This document shows, one piece after another, positions 24,749 through 32,905 of a stretch of 54,735 bases of DNA; positions within the stretch are counted from its first letter, which is position 1; every line of letters begins with the position of its first letter. This stretch comes from Megasphaera sp. MJR8396C. Its GTDB lineage: Bacteria > Bacillota > Negativicutes > Veillonellales > Megasphaeraceae. The notes beneath the pieces were generated by a model, which worked only from the letters and a program-made list of their open reading frames with translations, searched no databases and had not been told where the DNA came from. Location: assembly GCF_001546855.1 (NCBI RefSeq), contig NZ_KQ958201.1, positions 9,189 through 63,923 on the forward strand, given 5' to 3'. The position numbers and the translations under genes were made by a program.

Positions 24749-25324
24749 TTATGTCCACCAAGCCTCGCCGGCCAGGCGGTCTAAGATGATCGCTGCTGCC
24801 GAGCGGACGGATAAGTGGTTATATTCCCCAGCTCCGTAAATTGGCTCCAGGATGAAATCAAATTTTTCCATCGTTTCTTTCGTCATCCCATAACCCGTAC
24901 CGAAGAGCAGGAGAATCGGCGTGTCCTCTTCTTCCCGCTTTTGGCGCAAGGCCTTATAGGAAATGGTATTGGAATAGGTCCGCGCATCGGTCGTGACGAT
25001 ATAAGGCTTTTTGCCTTCAACTTCCGTCACGGCATCGACAGCCGCTTCGATGGAAGGGCGGATATCGACGATATCAAAGGCCTGGGTGCGATAGCCGTTA
25101 TAGTTCCGGCCCGTATCACTTTCCCAAAAGCCCATGATTTTGCGGACCATGTCCAATTGTCCTGGTACATGGTGGATGATGAAATATTTTTTTATGCCAT
25201 AGGTCTTGGCCGACCGCGAAATATCATGCAGGTCGTAGTTGGTAATGGCCGTCGTAATGACGTTAAAGTTCTTATCGTATATGGGATAATGAACCAATCC
25301 TACATATAAAGGAGATTTTTTCAT
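24749..25324 (-). CDS. SAM-dependent RNA methyltransferase family protein (SPOUT-like, trmD-linked)
   Basis: 191 residues from MKKSPLYVGLVHYPIYDKN. The frame opens upstream to 25441, inside trmD, but the ATG at 25324 overlaps the trmD stop as ATGA, the better start. The conserved blocks VGLVHYPIYDK, ITNYDLHDISRSAKTYG, YFIIHHVPGQ, LLLFGTGYGM and YNHLSVRSAAAIILDRL are those of the small family of predicted RNA methyltransferases that sits next to trmD in many Firmicutes. The LFGTGYG region would bind SAM in the knot fold. The modified base is unknown to me. Confidence 0.85.
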   Translation of the reverse strand: MKKSPLYVGLVHYPIYDKNFNVITTAITNYDLHDISRSAKTYGIKKYFIIHHVPGQLDMVRKIMGFWESDTGRNYNGYRTQAFDIVDIRPSIEAAVDAVTEVEGKKPYIVTTDARTYSNTISYKALRQKREEEDTPILLLFGTGYGMTKETMEKFDFILEPIYGAGEYNHLSVRSAAAIILDRLAGEAWWT

Positions 25325-26055
25325 CGCTTGTCTCCCTTTAGTTTGTTCAGTATTTCCACATCTTTCGGTGACAACTCGCAGTGTTCGAGAAGGTCCGGCC
25401 GAAGGTCCAAGGTCCTTGAAAGGGACGACTGGCGGCGCCATTTTTCAATCTTGGCGTGATCGCCGTTTCGCAGGACTTCCGGCACAGCCATGCCGCGAAA
25501 GACGGCCGGCTTCGTATACTGCGGGCATTCGAGGAGCGACGAGTAAAAAGAATCGTCAGCAGCTCCCGATGCGGCGCCGAGGACGCCCGGTATCATGCGG
25601 GCTACGGCGTCAGTGACGGTCATGGCCGGCAGTTCTCCGCCGGTCAGGATGTAGTCGCCGACGGAAATGGTTTCATCGGCCAGGTCCTCTTCGACGCGGT
25701 AGTCGACGCCTTCATAATGGCCACATAGCAAAATAAGCTGGTCGTATGTCGCCAGCTCGCGTGCTTTCGCCTGATCAAAGGGCTTTCCGGCAGGACCCAT
25801 GAAAATGATGCGCCGCCGCGGAACCTGCCGCCGCACGGCTTCGACGGCTGCATAGAGCGGAGCCGCCTTCATGAGCATGCCGCAGCCGCCACCGTAGATG
25901 GTATCGTCGACCATGTGATGACGGTCATACGTGAAGTTACGAGGATTGGTCACATCCAGATCCAACAGACCGGCTGCCCGGGCTCTGCCGATGATGCTGT
26001 GCTGAAAAAAGGCTTCGATCAGCTCCGGAAAGAGTGAGATAATGTCGATTCTCAT
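25321..26055 (-). CDS. trmD: tRNA (guanine-N1-)-methyltransferase
   Basis: Methylates G37 of tRNAs, preventing frameshifts. The start MRIDIISLFPEL at 26055 overlaps the rimM stop (ATGA); four extra upstream codons are not used. Diagnostic blocks: DDTIYGGGCGMLMKAAPL, ILLCGHYEGVDYRVEE, SVGDYILTGGELPAM (trefoil knot SAM site) and the C-terminal DRHHM-type helical half ending KLKGDKR. 244 residues, complete. Confidence 0.96.
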   Translation of the reverse strand: MRIDIISLFPELIEAFFQHSIIGRARAAGLLDLDVTNPRNFTYDRHHMVDDTIYGGGCGMLMKAAPLYAAVEAVRRQVPRRRIIFMGPAGKPFDQAKARELATYDQLILLCGHYEGVDYRVEEDLADETISVGDYILTGGELPAMTVTDAVARMIPGVLGAASGAADDSFYSSLLECPQYTKPAVFRGMAVPEVLRNGDHAKIEKWRRQSSLSRTLDLRPDLLEHCELSPKDVEILNKLKGDKR

Positions 26056-26555
26056 TCGTCCACCCACTCCGGCGGATCGACGACGATTCGCTTCGCTTCG
26101 GCATCGACGGATTTGACGACGTCGGGAATGGCCGCAAAAAGGGTTTCCGTTCCGTCATCAGCAGTGACGACGTAGACATCGTTGCTGCCCGTGCGCAGGA
26201 CGTCTGTAAGTTTTCCCAGTTCATGTTCTTCAAGATCGTATACGACAGAGCCGATGAGATCGTAAATGTAATGCTGCCCTTTTTTAAGGGGTACCAAGTC
26301 TTCCCGCGGTACCTGAAGGTCTTTTTTCAAGAGCTTTTCAGCGGCATTACGATCATCGACGCCGACAAATTTCATGAGGACGACCCGCTTATGAAGACGA
26401 GCGGATTGGACTTCATATTTTTTGCCGTCAATATAACCGTATTTCATCTTGAGGAATCGGTTCGGAAAGTCCGTATCGGGATAAATACGAACATCACCCC
26501 GCACGCCGTGCGGGGCAACGATTTGACCGATTGTAAAAAAATCTAAGTCAGCCAT
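26052..26555 (-). CDS. rimM: Ribosome maturation factor RimM
   Basis: Binds ribosomal protein S19 and aids 30S head assembly. The N-terminal RimM domain has TIGQIVAPHGVRGDVRI with the GVRG motif; the C-terminal PRC barrel begins near HYIYDLIGSVVYD, with SNDVYVV and the ending RIVVDPPE. 167 residues, normal length. It overlaps trmD by 4 bases and follows ylqD by 6. Confidence 0.96.
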   Translation of the reverse strand: MADLDFFTIGQIVAPHGVRGDVRIYPDTDFPNRFLKMKYGYIDGKKYEVQSARLHKRVVLMKFVGVDDRNAAEKLLKKDLQVPREDLVPLKKGQHYIYDLIGSVVYDLEEHELGKLTDVLRTGSNDVYVVTADDGTETLFAAIPDVVKSVDAEAKRIVVDPPEWVDE

Positions 26556-26561
26556 CGTATT

Positions 26562-26969
26562 CTATTGGCGGATAGAAATGATCTTGCCGTCTTCAAGCAA
26601 GATTTCAGTTCCCATCAATTTTTCCAAATCATCGCCGACATTGACAACGACAGTCTGTTCGAGTGTACCTTGTCTGATTTCGGAATCGATTGTAAGGTGT
26701 TCTGCTTCTTCGCGGTCGTGCTGAGCTTTTGCCCGAGCCGAGGCGAGACGCTGTTTCTGTTCTTCTACTTGCGCGCGCAGGGAAATAAGTCCCTGGGCAT
26801 CGATTTTGGCCTGTTCGGTCATCATGCGTTTAGCCTGGAATTCCAGGTTCTGCATTTCCCGATCGATATCACTCAGGGCCTGATCGGCATTCTTGAGGAT
26901 ACGGTCTTTAAGGGTCTGCGTAACTTTGGCCTTAACGACAACGGGAATGCGCAATGTAATCTGATCCAT
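26562..26969 (-). CDS. ylqD: YlqD family protein
   Basis: 135 residues of the YlqD family, a small Firmicutes/Negativicutes protein of unknown role that sits between khpA and rimM in many genomes. A central coiled-coil (about 25-95) is rich in Glu, Gln, Arg and Lys: QNLEFQAKRMMTEQAKIDAQ, then VEEQKQRLASARAKAQHDREE. The C-terminal third is a small strand-rich domain ending GKIISIRQ. Naming depends on gene order as well as sequence. Confidence 0.8.
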   Translation of the reverse strand: MDQITLRIPVVVKAKVTQTLKDRILKNADQALSDIDREMQNLEFQAKRMMTEQAKIDAQGLISLRAQVEEQKQRLASARAKAQHDREEAEHLTIDSEIRQGTLEQTVVVNVGDDLEKLMGTEILLEDGKIISIRQ

Positions 26970-26977
26970 GGTACCTC

Positions 26978-27205
26978 CTATACGATATCCACTGATACTT
27001 TCTTATTCGCCTTCACTGCCGCAGCCTTGACAACAAGGCGCAATGCTTTCGCAATTTTACCTTGCTTGCCAATGACTTTGCCCATATCTTCGGGTGCGAC
27101 ATGAAGCTGATAGACTTCGAGGCCTTTTTTTTGAATCTTGGTAACTGTAACCGCATCCGGATTCTTTACCAGAGACCGGGCGATACACGCAATCAATTCT
27201 TCCAT
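26978..27205 (-). CDS. khpA: KH-domain RNA-binding protein KhpA
   Basis: 75-residue single KH domain, MEELIACIARSLVKNPDAV, with the RNA-binding GxxG loop as GKQGKIAKALR. KhpA with KhpB binds many RNAs and influences cell division in Firmicutes. The start at 27205 has GAGG nine bases upstream, while the earlier frame start at 27220 overlaps the rpsP stop. Placed between rpsP and ylqD as usual. Confidence 0.93.
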   Translation of the reverse strand: MEELIACIARSLVKNPDAVTVTKIQKKGLEVYQLHVAPEDMGKVIGKQGKIAKALRLVVKAAAVKANKKVSVDIV

Positions 27206-27220
27206 AGTATCCAGCCTCAC

Positions 27221-27490
27221 TTACTTTTTGGATGCTTCAAACTGGGCCATGATGCCAGCTTTCTTGAAGATAGAACGGATCGTATCTGTCGGCTGTGCGC
27301 CTTTACCGAGCCAAGCTACAGCAGCTTCTGCATCGACGGTCAGACGAGTATCCATGTCTTTGGACGGATCGTACATGCCGAGGGTAGCAACCGGACGGCC
27401 GTTGTTACGAGCATTGCGGGAATCAGCGACGACGACGCGGTAGATCGGATTCTTTTTAGCACCTAAACGGGCCAAACGAATTTTAATCAT
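27221..27490 (-). CDS. rpsP: 30S ribosomal protein S16
   Basis: 89 residues. MIKIRLARLGAKKNPIYRVV, VADSRNARNNGRP and the GMYDPS block define bS16. An AAGGAGGTGATTTTC site lies directly before the ATG. The 56-base gap to ffh has no terminator, consistent with one operon. Confidence 0.97.
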   Translation of the reverse strand: MIKIRLARLGAKKNPIYRVVVADSRNARNNGRPVATLGMYDPSKDMDTRLTVDAEAAVAWLGKGAQPTDTIRSIFKKAGIMAQFEASKK

Positions 27491-27546
27491 TGAAAATCAC
27501 CTCCTTGTCAGAATATCTTATTTCCACGATAGGTCGGGAAATCGAT

Positions 27547-28899
27547 TTAAAAAGGCAGACGCGGCATAAAACCCCGTCGTTTACTCTTTTGTGCTTTCTT
27601 CGCCTGTTTCATCATCTTCTGCATTTCGGTGAACTGCTTGATGAGGCGATTGACGTCTTGGACACGAGTACCGCTGCCCTTGGCGATGCGGCGCTTGCGG
27701 CTGTCCTTAATCAGCATTTTCGGGTTGGCACTCGACCGTTCCTGAGCCGTCATGGATGTGATGATGGCTTCGATTCGCTTGAATTCTTTGCCGTCCATGT
27801 CGACCTTGTCGAGTTCTTTCTTATACTTCCCGATGCCGGGAATGAGGCCCAAGATACTACTCATGTTGCCCATCTTCTTAATCATCTGAAGCTGGGAGAG
27901 GAAATCATCGAAGGTGAAAGACCCGCTTTTCATGGTCTTCTTCATGTTTTCCATAGACTCTTCGTCAAAAGCAGCCTGGGCTTTTTCGATGATCGTTTCG
28001 ACGTCGCCTAAATCGAGGATACGCGACGCGTAGCGATTGGGATGAAATTCTTCGATGCCGTCGAGCTTTTCACTGACACCGATGAATTTGATGGGTTTGC
28101 CCGTGACGGCCTTGATAGACAAGGCGGCCCCGCCGCGAGCATCGCCGTCGAGCTTGGTCATGATCATGCCGTCGATTCCGAGGGCTTTATCGAAGGCCGA
28201 GGCTGCCGTAACGGCATCCTGACCGGTCATGGCGTCGACGACCAAAAGGATTTCATGAGGATGAACGTTTTCTTTAATATGAATCAATTCATCCATCAAG
28301 GTTTCGTTAATATGAAGCCGCCCGGCCGTATCGATGATGACGACGTCGCGCAAATGGCTGGTCGCATAGGGAATGGCGTGCTGGGCGATGGCTACTGGAT
28401 CTTTACTGCCGTCTTCGGTGTAAACGGGCATATCCAGTTCTTGGCCGAGGACCTGCAACTGAGTGATAGCTGCCGGGCGATAGACGTCGGCTGCTACCAT
28501 GAGCGGGCTCTTGCCTTGAGACTTCAACTTTTTGGCGAGCTTGGCTGCCGTCGTCGTCTTACCAGCCCCTTGGAGACCGACCAGCATGATGATGGTCGGC
28601 GGTTTCGGTGCAATGGTAATGCGGCTCTGGGTCCCGCCGAGGAGTTCCGTCAATTCATCGCGGACGATTTTGATGACCGTCTGCGACGCATTCAAGCTGC
28701 CGAAGACTTCTTCACCGACGGCTTTTTCTTTGACTTTCTTGATAAAGTCTTTGGTGACGGCAAAGTTGACGTCCGCTTCGAGTAGAGCGCGGCGCATCTC
28801 TTTCAGCGCTTCACTGACATCCTCTTCAGAAAGCTTCCCTTTGCCGCGAAGCTTTTTAAAGGCCGCCTGGAATCGTTCGGACAGACTTTCAAATGGCAT
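27547..28899 (-). CDS. ffh: Signal recognition particle protein Ffh (SRP54)
   Basis: GTPase subunit of SRP, which binds signal sequences and the 4.5S RNA and delivers ribosomes to the membrane. N domain 1-90; G domain with GLQGAGKTTTAAKLAKKL (P-loop), DVYRPAAITQLQ, VIIDTAGRLHIN (DTAGR) and TKLDGDARGG; the methionine-rich M domain includes KKMGNMSSILGLIPG, RRIAKGSGTRVQDVNRL and the tail EMQKMMKQAKKAQK. 450 residues, complete. Downstream of ylxM, which begins the operon. Confidence 0.97.
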   Translation of the reverse strand: MPFESLSERFQAAFKKLRGKGKLSEEDVSEALKEMRRALLEADVNFAVTKDFIKKVKEKAVGEEVFGSLNASQTVIKIVRDELTELLGGTQSRITIAPKPPTIIMLVGLQGAGKTTTAAKLAKKLKSQGKSPLMVAADVYRPAAITQLQVLGQELDMPVYTEDGSKDPVAIAQHAIPYATSHLRDVVIIDTAGRLHINETLMDELIHIKENVHPHEILLVVDAMTGQDAVTAASAFDKALGIDGMIMTKLDGDARGGAALSIKAVTGKPIKFIGVSEKLDGIEEFHPNRYASRILDLGDVETIIEKAQAAFDEESMENMKKTMKSGSFTFDDFLSQLQMIKKMGNMSSILGLIPGIGKYKKELDKVDMDGKEFKRIEAIITSMTAQERSSANPKMLIKDSRKRRIAKGSGTRVQDVNRLIKQFTEMQKMMKQAKKAQKSKRRGFMPRLPF

Positions 28900-28913
28900 G
28901 AGGAGGCCTCCTT

Positions 28914-29243
28914 TTATAAATAAAGTTCCTGTAAAAGTTGTTTTGCTCTTTCAATATCACTGTATCCCTGATGGTCGAGCAAATCCTGGACTTCATCAAT
29001 TGTGTTCTGGATTGAATCGAAACGGGCCAGCAAACGAAGCCGCTGTTCATAGCTTTCCAGCAGCTGGGAAGCACGCTTGAGCATGTCGTAAGCGCCTTGG
29101 CGGGAAATCCGCAGTTCTTCTCCGACTTCACTCAAGGACAGGTCCATATCGAAATACAATGCCATACAGGTCTGTTGCTTTTCCGTCAATAACGGCCCAT
29201 ACAAATCGAGGAGCCGTCCCATGCGTACTACGTCTTCAAGCAT
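28914..29243 (-). CDS. ylxM: YlxM/p13-like DNA-binding protein, SRP operon
   Basis: 109 residues, small helix-turn-helix protein usually paired with ffh. LLDLYGPLLTEKQQTCMALYF and the sigma-4-like DLSLSEVGEELRISRQGAYD are diagnostic. The start at 29243 follows AAAGGCGGTGAAGCC; six upstream codons are dropped. Some orthologues modulate SRP or FtsY GTPase activity. First gene of the ylxM-ffh-rpsP-khpA-ylqD-rimM-trmD operon. Confidence 0.92.
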   Translation of the reverse strand: MLEDVVRMGRLLDLYGPLLTEKQQTCMALYFDMDLSLSEVGEELRISRQGAYDMLKRASQLLESYEQRLRLLARFDSIQNTIDEVQDLLDHQGYSDIERAKQLLQELYL

Positions 29244-29276
29244 GGCTTCACCGCCTTTCAAACAGCGTACTTTGAT

Positions 29277-29305
29277 AGTATACCGGAATCGGTGTACTCT
29301 GTCAA
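29277..29305 (-). promoter_or_regulatory. Consensus promoter for the ylxM-ffh operon
   Basis: TTGACA (29305-29300), 17-bp spacer, TATACT (29282-29277). The -35 box overlaps the TGA stop codon of the upstream oxidoreductase gene. Confidence 0.8.
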
Positions 29306-31302
29306 GTATTTTTACTTGTCAGATTGACGCGGACGTCATAAAAGGTACTGCCCCGCCCTTCATCGGTCAAACGCTGGCTGGTCAGGACATTGACCGAGGC
29401 CCCGCCGCCTTTGACCCGTTCACGCCACCACACGCCTTCGCTGACGACCTGGCCCGGTACGGTGCGGTCAGTAACGCGTACGGTAAAGTCGGCCTGTCCC
29501 CTTTTATTGGCAAGGGTCACGCTGTCGCCGTCAGAAAGACCGTAAAAGTCGGCATCATCGGGATGAACGAAGAGGTCCATGGTATGGCTGGCCGTCAGTT
29601 CATCCCGTTCATTAAAGGACGAGTCGAGGATGCGCATATCGGCACCGTTGACGAAGGCCAGTTTCCCCTCATCGGGATCAAGGGGCATATAGTCGGGAAG
29701 GGCCGGCGTAAGCGCATCGTTTCGGATTTCAATCTTGCCTGACGGCGTCGCAAAGGAAGTCTGATAGTCCTCCGGCAGGGGAAGGGCCGTGGGGCGTCCC
29801 GACCGCAGACAGTCCTGATCGACGGGCAGCGGCCATTTGACCGTTGAATCGACGAGCTTATCGACGAGATCCCGTTCCGACTGATCGTAAAAGGGATCGG
29901 TAATGCCGAGAGCCTTGGCCAGGTCGCAGGCCACACGCCAGTTGGACCGGCTTTCGCCGATGGGATCGATGAGGGCATAGCCGCACTGAATCGTATAGTT
30001 GCCATACGAATAATAAGCGTCATCGTGTTCAAGGGACGTCGTCGCCGGCAGGACGATGTCGGCGTAGCGGGCCGTATCGGTCATGAAGCGTTCGTGGACG
30101 ACAGTGAATAGGTCTTCCCTCGAAAGCCCTTTGAGGACGGCGTTCTGGTCCGGTGCCGTGCAGGCCGGATTTGACGAATAGACGAAGAGACTCTTGATAC
30201 GGTCGTCTTCCGTCAGGGCTTGTCCAATGCAGCACATATTGACCAGGCGGGTCCCCTTCTGTTTCCAGTCCGGCCGAGTAACGATATCTTTGTCATAAGC
30301 CTTAGAAGCTGCGGCCGAAGTAAGAATTCCACCGCCGCGTTTTCCCCAGGCACCGACCAGGGCCGGCAGGCAAGTGATGAGCCGCGACGTCATGGCTCCG
30401 TTGCGGTAGCGGGACTGGCCGCTTCCCAGGCGGATGAAAGGCGCTCTGGCCTTACCGTAGGCATGGGCCAATTCTTCGACGACAGCACACGGGACGCCGG
30501 TAATCTTTTCCGTTTCTTCCGGCGTACAGCGAGGAATGACTTTTTCTTTCATTTCTTCCCAACCAAGAACGTTGGCAGAAAGGAAAGCTTCATCGGTCAA
30601 GCCGTCACGGACCAGGACGTACATCATCCCCAAGGCCAAAGCCCCGTCGGTGCCGGGACGGATGGCTACGAAGTGATCGGCCAGGTCCGCCGTCTTGGTT
30701 CGATAAGTATCGATGCACCAAATGGCAGCGCCGTTAGCTCTAGCCGCATCGACGTCGTGTTTGAAGTGGATGTTGGTGGCCATCATGTGAATGCTCCACA
30801 AGAAGATACAGTCGCTGTGCTGCGCTTCCTGAGGCGCCGTCGGCAAGGTGCCTCCCATGACGTCTTTGTAGCCCTGCCCTTTGGCCGGGGCGCAAATGGT
30901 CCGATCGAGTTCCGATGCCCCTAAGTAGTAAAATAACCCGTGCAGAGCGTCGTGCTGGACGATGCCCATGGTGCCAGCATAGGAATAAGGTAAAATAGCT
31001 TCCGGTCCCTTCTCGGCCATGATTTTTTTCCACGAAGCTGCGATTTCCCTTAAAGCCTGATCCCAGGAAATGGGCTCAAATTCCCCCCTCCCCTTAGGAC
31101 CCGTCCGCTTTAGCGGCGTCATAAGCCGCCGCGGCGAATGGACCGTCCGTTCATAGTGCGCCATCTTGGGACACATGGTCCCCTGCGTGAAAGGATGGGT
31201 TTCGTCGCCCTTTACGGAGATGACGCGCCCGTTTTCTACACTGACCACGAGACCGCAGGCGTCGGGACAGTCATAGGGACAGACCGATCTATATTGTTCC
31301 AT
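29302..31302 (-). CDS. Molybdopterin-dependent oxidoreductase (DMSO reductase superfamily)
   Basis: 666-residue catalytic subunit from MEQYRSVCPYDCPDACGL; AAGGAGG precedes this ATG, while the frame extends 54 codons further with no site. The N-terminal CPYDCPDACGL plus TMCPKMAH form the 4Fe-4S site (CX3CX3C...C). The molybdopterin-binding regions run through CAPAKGQGYKDVMGG, FLWSIHMMATN, GADMRILDSSFNERDE and the C-terminal domain with DGDSVTLANKRG. There is no Tat signal, so it should be cytoplasmic. No electron-transfer or membrane subunits lie beside it. Substrate unknown. Confidence 0.85.
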   Translation of the reverse strand: MEQYRSVCPYDCPDACGLVVSVENGRVISVKGDETHPFTQGTMCPKMAHYERTVHSPRRLMTPLKRTGPKGRGEFEPISWDQALREIAASWKKIMAEKGPEAILPYSYAGTMGIVQHDALHGLFYYLGASELDRTICAPAKGQGYKDVMGGTLPTAPQEAQHSDCIFLWSIHMMATNIHFKHDVDAARANGAAIWCIDTYRTKTADLADHFVAIRPGTDGALALGMMYVLVRDGLTDEAFLSANVLGWEEMKEKVIPRCTPEETEKITGVPCAVVEELAHAYGKARAPFIRLGSGQSRYRNGAMTSRLITCLPALVGAWGKRGGGILTSAAASKAYDKDIVTRPDWKQKGTRLVNMCCIGQALTEDDRIKSLFVYSSNPACTAPDQNAVLKGLSREDLFTVVHERFMTDTARYADIVLPATTSLEHDDAYYSYGNYTIQCGYALIDPIGESRSNWRVACDLAKALGITDPFYDQSERDLVDKLVDSTVKWPLPVDQDCLRSGRPTALPLPEDYQTSFATPSGKIEIRNDALTPALPDYMPLDPDEGKLAFVNGADMRILDSSFNERDELTASHTMDLFVHPDDADFYGLSDGDSVTLANKRGQADFTVRVTDRTVPGQVVSEGVWWRERVKGGGASVNVLTSQRLTDEGRGSTFYDVRVNLTSKNT

Positions 31303-31429
31303 AGAATGCCTCCTTATGTATCTATATAATATATGTCCATTATATCGCCAACAGAGGGACCTTGGCAAAATTATCTGAAGAAAAGCCGATGCCCCTTTCT
31401 CATCATCGAGCAAGAATTTTACATACAAC

Positions 31430-31472
31430 GAGGGCCCATGGTGCCGATTCCTCACCGTCACCACGGGCCCTC
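31430..31472 (-). terminator. Strong hairpin after the AICAR transformylase gene, probable terminator
   Basis: GAGGGCCCATGGTG (31430-31443) pairs with CACCACGGGCCCTC (31459-31472) with one mismatch. The following minus-strand sequence is only moderately T-rich. Confidence 0.55.
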
Positions 31473-31524
31473 CGAGCCTGCGAACACCCCCTATCTTACT
31501 TCTGCCGCAAGCGTAATTAGTTTT

Positions 31525-32700
31525 TTAATGATGGAACAGGCGCAGGCCGGTCATGGCCATGGCAATTCCATATTTATCGCACGTTTCGATGACATTGTCG
31601 TCGCGGATCGAGCCGCCGGCCTGGGCGATATAGTCGACGCCGCTGCGATGAGCCCGTTCGATGTTGTCGCCAAAGGGGAAGAAGGCGTCGCTGCCAAGGG
31701 CTACGCCGTGAAGCTGAGCAATCCAGGCCTTCTTTTCTTCCCGCGTAAGGGGCTGCGGTTTTTCCGTAAAGAGATCCTGCCAGATGCCGTCGGCCAATAC
31801 GTCTTCATAATCATCGGAAATGTAGACGTCGATGGCGTTGTCCCGGTTCGGACGACGGACGTCGTCGCGGAAGGGCAGGCTCAGGACTTTCGGGTTCTGA
31901 CGGAGCCACCATACATCGGCCTTATTGCCAGCCAGGCGCGTGCAGTGGACGCGGGACTGTTGACCGGCACCGACACCGATGGTCATGCCGTCTTTTACGT
32001 AGCAGACGGAATTGGACTGGGTGTATTTCAAGGTGATGAGGGCGATGATCAAGTCGCGCTGAGCTGCCGCCGGAATATCCTTGTTCTTCGTCGGGATTTT
32101 CGTCAGCAAATCGGCCGTGATCTTGGCTTCATTCCGTTCCTGTTCAAAGGTGACGCCGTAGACTTCCTTCGATTCGACAGGCTGAGGTTTGTAATCGGCA
32201 TCGATTTGAAGGACGCAGTAATTGCCCTTCTTCTTGGTCTTTAAAATAGCCAGGGCTTCATCGCTGTATCCCGGAGCAATGACGCCGTCCGATACTTCTC
32301 GTTTCAAGAGGGTTGCCGTTTCGACGTCGCAAACGTCGGAGAGGGCTACGAAATCGCCATAAGAACTCATGCGGTCGGCACCGCGGGCGCAGGCATAGGC
32401 CGTAGCCAACGGCGACAGTGGCAGATCGTCGACCCAATATATTTTCTTCAGGGTATCACTCATATCCGAGGCCACAGCGGCACCGGCCGGGCTGACGTGC
32501 TTGAAGGAAGCCGCTGCCGGAAGGCCCGTCGCTTCTTTCAGTTCCTTGACCAACTGATAGCTGTTTAAGGCGTCGAGCAAATTAATATAGCCGGGACGGC
32601 CGCAGAGGACCGTAAAAGGAAGGGCACTGCCATCCTTCATATAGACCCGGGACGACGACTGGTTAGGGTTGCAGCCGTATTTTAATTTCAGTTCGTTCAT
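31525..32700 (-). CDS. Stand-alone AICAR transformylase (PurH C-terminal domain only)
   Basis: Formylates AICAR with 10-formyl-THF in purine synthesis. It is 391 residues and starts MNELKLKYGCNPNQSSSRVY directly in the AICARFT fold; the N-terminal IMP cyclohydrolase half of ordinary PurH is missing. Active-site blocks are AASFKHVSPAGAAVA (Lys-His), YTQSNSVCYVKDG and GAGQQSRVHCTRLAG. The start follows CAGGAGGAATCACA; the longer frame to 32829 is a reading of the riboswitch and is rejected. A separate cyclohydrolase must exist elsewhere. Expression should respond to ZTP through the riboswitch upstream. Confidence 0.93.
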   Translation of the reverse strand: MNELKLKYGCNPNQSSSRVYMKDGSALPFTVLCGRPGYINLLDALNSYQLVKELKEATGLPAAASFKHVSPAGAAVASDMSDTLKKIYWVDDLPLSPLATAYACARGADRMSSYGDFVALSDVCDVETATLLKREVSDGVIAPGYSDEALAILKTKKKGNYCVLQIDADYKPQPVESKEVYGVTFEQERNEAKITADLLTKIPTKNKDIPAAAQRDLIIALITLKYTQSNSVCYVKDGMTIGVGAGQQSRVHCTRLAGNKADVWWLRQNPKVLSLPFRDDVRRPNRDNAIDVYISDDYEDVLADGIWQDLFTEKPQPLTREEKKAWIAQLHGVALGSDAFFPFGDNIERAHRSGVDYIAQAGGSIRDDNVIETCDKYGIAMAMTGLRLFHH

Positions 32701-32726
32701 TGTGATTCCTCCTGAATTATGACCCA

Positions 32727-32822
32727 AAATAAAAAATACCGACACTTCTGGAACGTTTCGCCCAGACGGTCGGCTGTTATGAATCATGCTCCCCGTGGTA
32801 ACTCCACTTCCGTCAGTCACAT
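32727..32822 (-). promoter_or_regulatory. ZTP (pfl) riboswitch with overlapping terminator, upstream of the AICAR transformylase gene
   Basis: On the minus strand the pfl-motif hallmarks appear: GTGACTGACGG at the start (about 32820-32810), ACCACGGGGAGC in the middle, and CCGACCGTCTGGGCGA (about 32773-32758). The expression platform is a terminator: CCGAC (32773-32769), within the aptamer's conserved 3' part, can instead pair with GTCGG (32743-32739), followed by TATTTTTTATTTT. Ligand-bound aptamer would block that terminator, giving an ON switch when ZTP/AICAR rises. The gene controlled consumes AICAR, matching the ligand logic. Confidence 0.88.
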
Positions 32823-32832
32823 GCTTCACCTT

Positions 32833-32862
32833 ATTATACCGTCCGCCGATTCAGACTGTCAA
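32833..32862 (-). promoter_or_regulatory. Consensus promoter driving the ZTP riboswitch
   Basis: TTGACA (32862-32857), 18-bp spacer, TATAAT (32838-32833); the aptamer begins about 12 bases after the -10 box. Confidence 0.85.
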
Positions 32863-32905
32863 GAAAAAGGAGCCGCCAATGGCAGCCCCTTTCAGGTCGT
32901 ACAAT

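Noticed and set aside
24000-24839. Large plus-strand frames opposite yebC, trmD and ffh
   Set aside because: Antisense shadows of GC-rich coding regions; the minus-strand products are clear family members.
32701-32829. N-terminal extension of the AICAR transformylase
   Set aside because: The codons are a reading of the ZTP riboswitch; the ATG at 32700 has the ribosome site.
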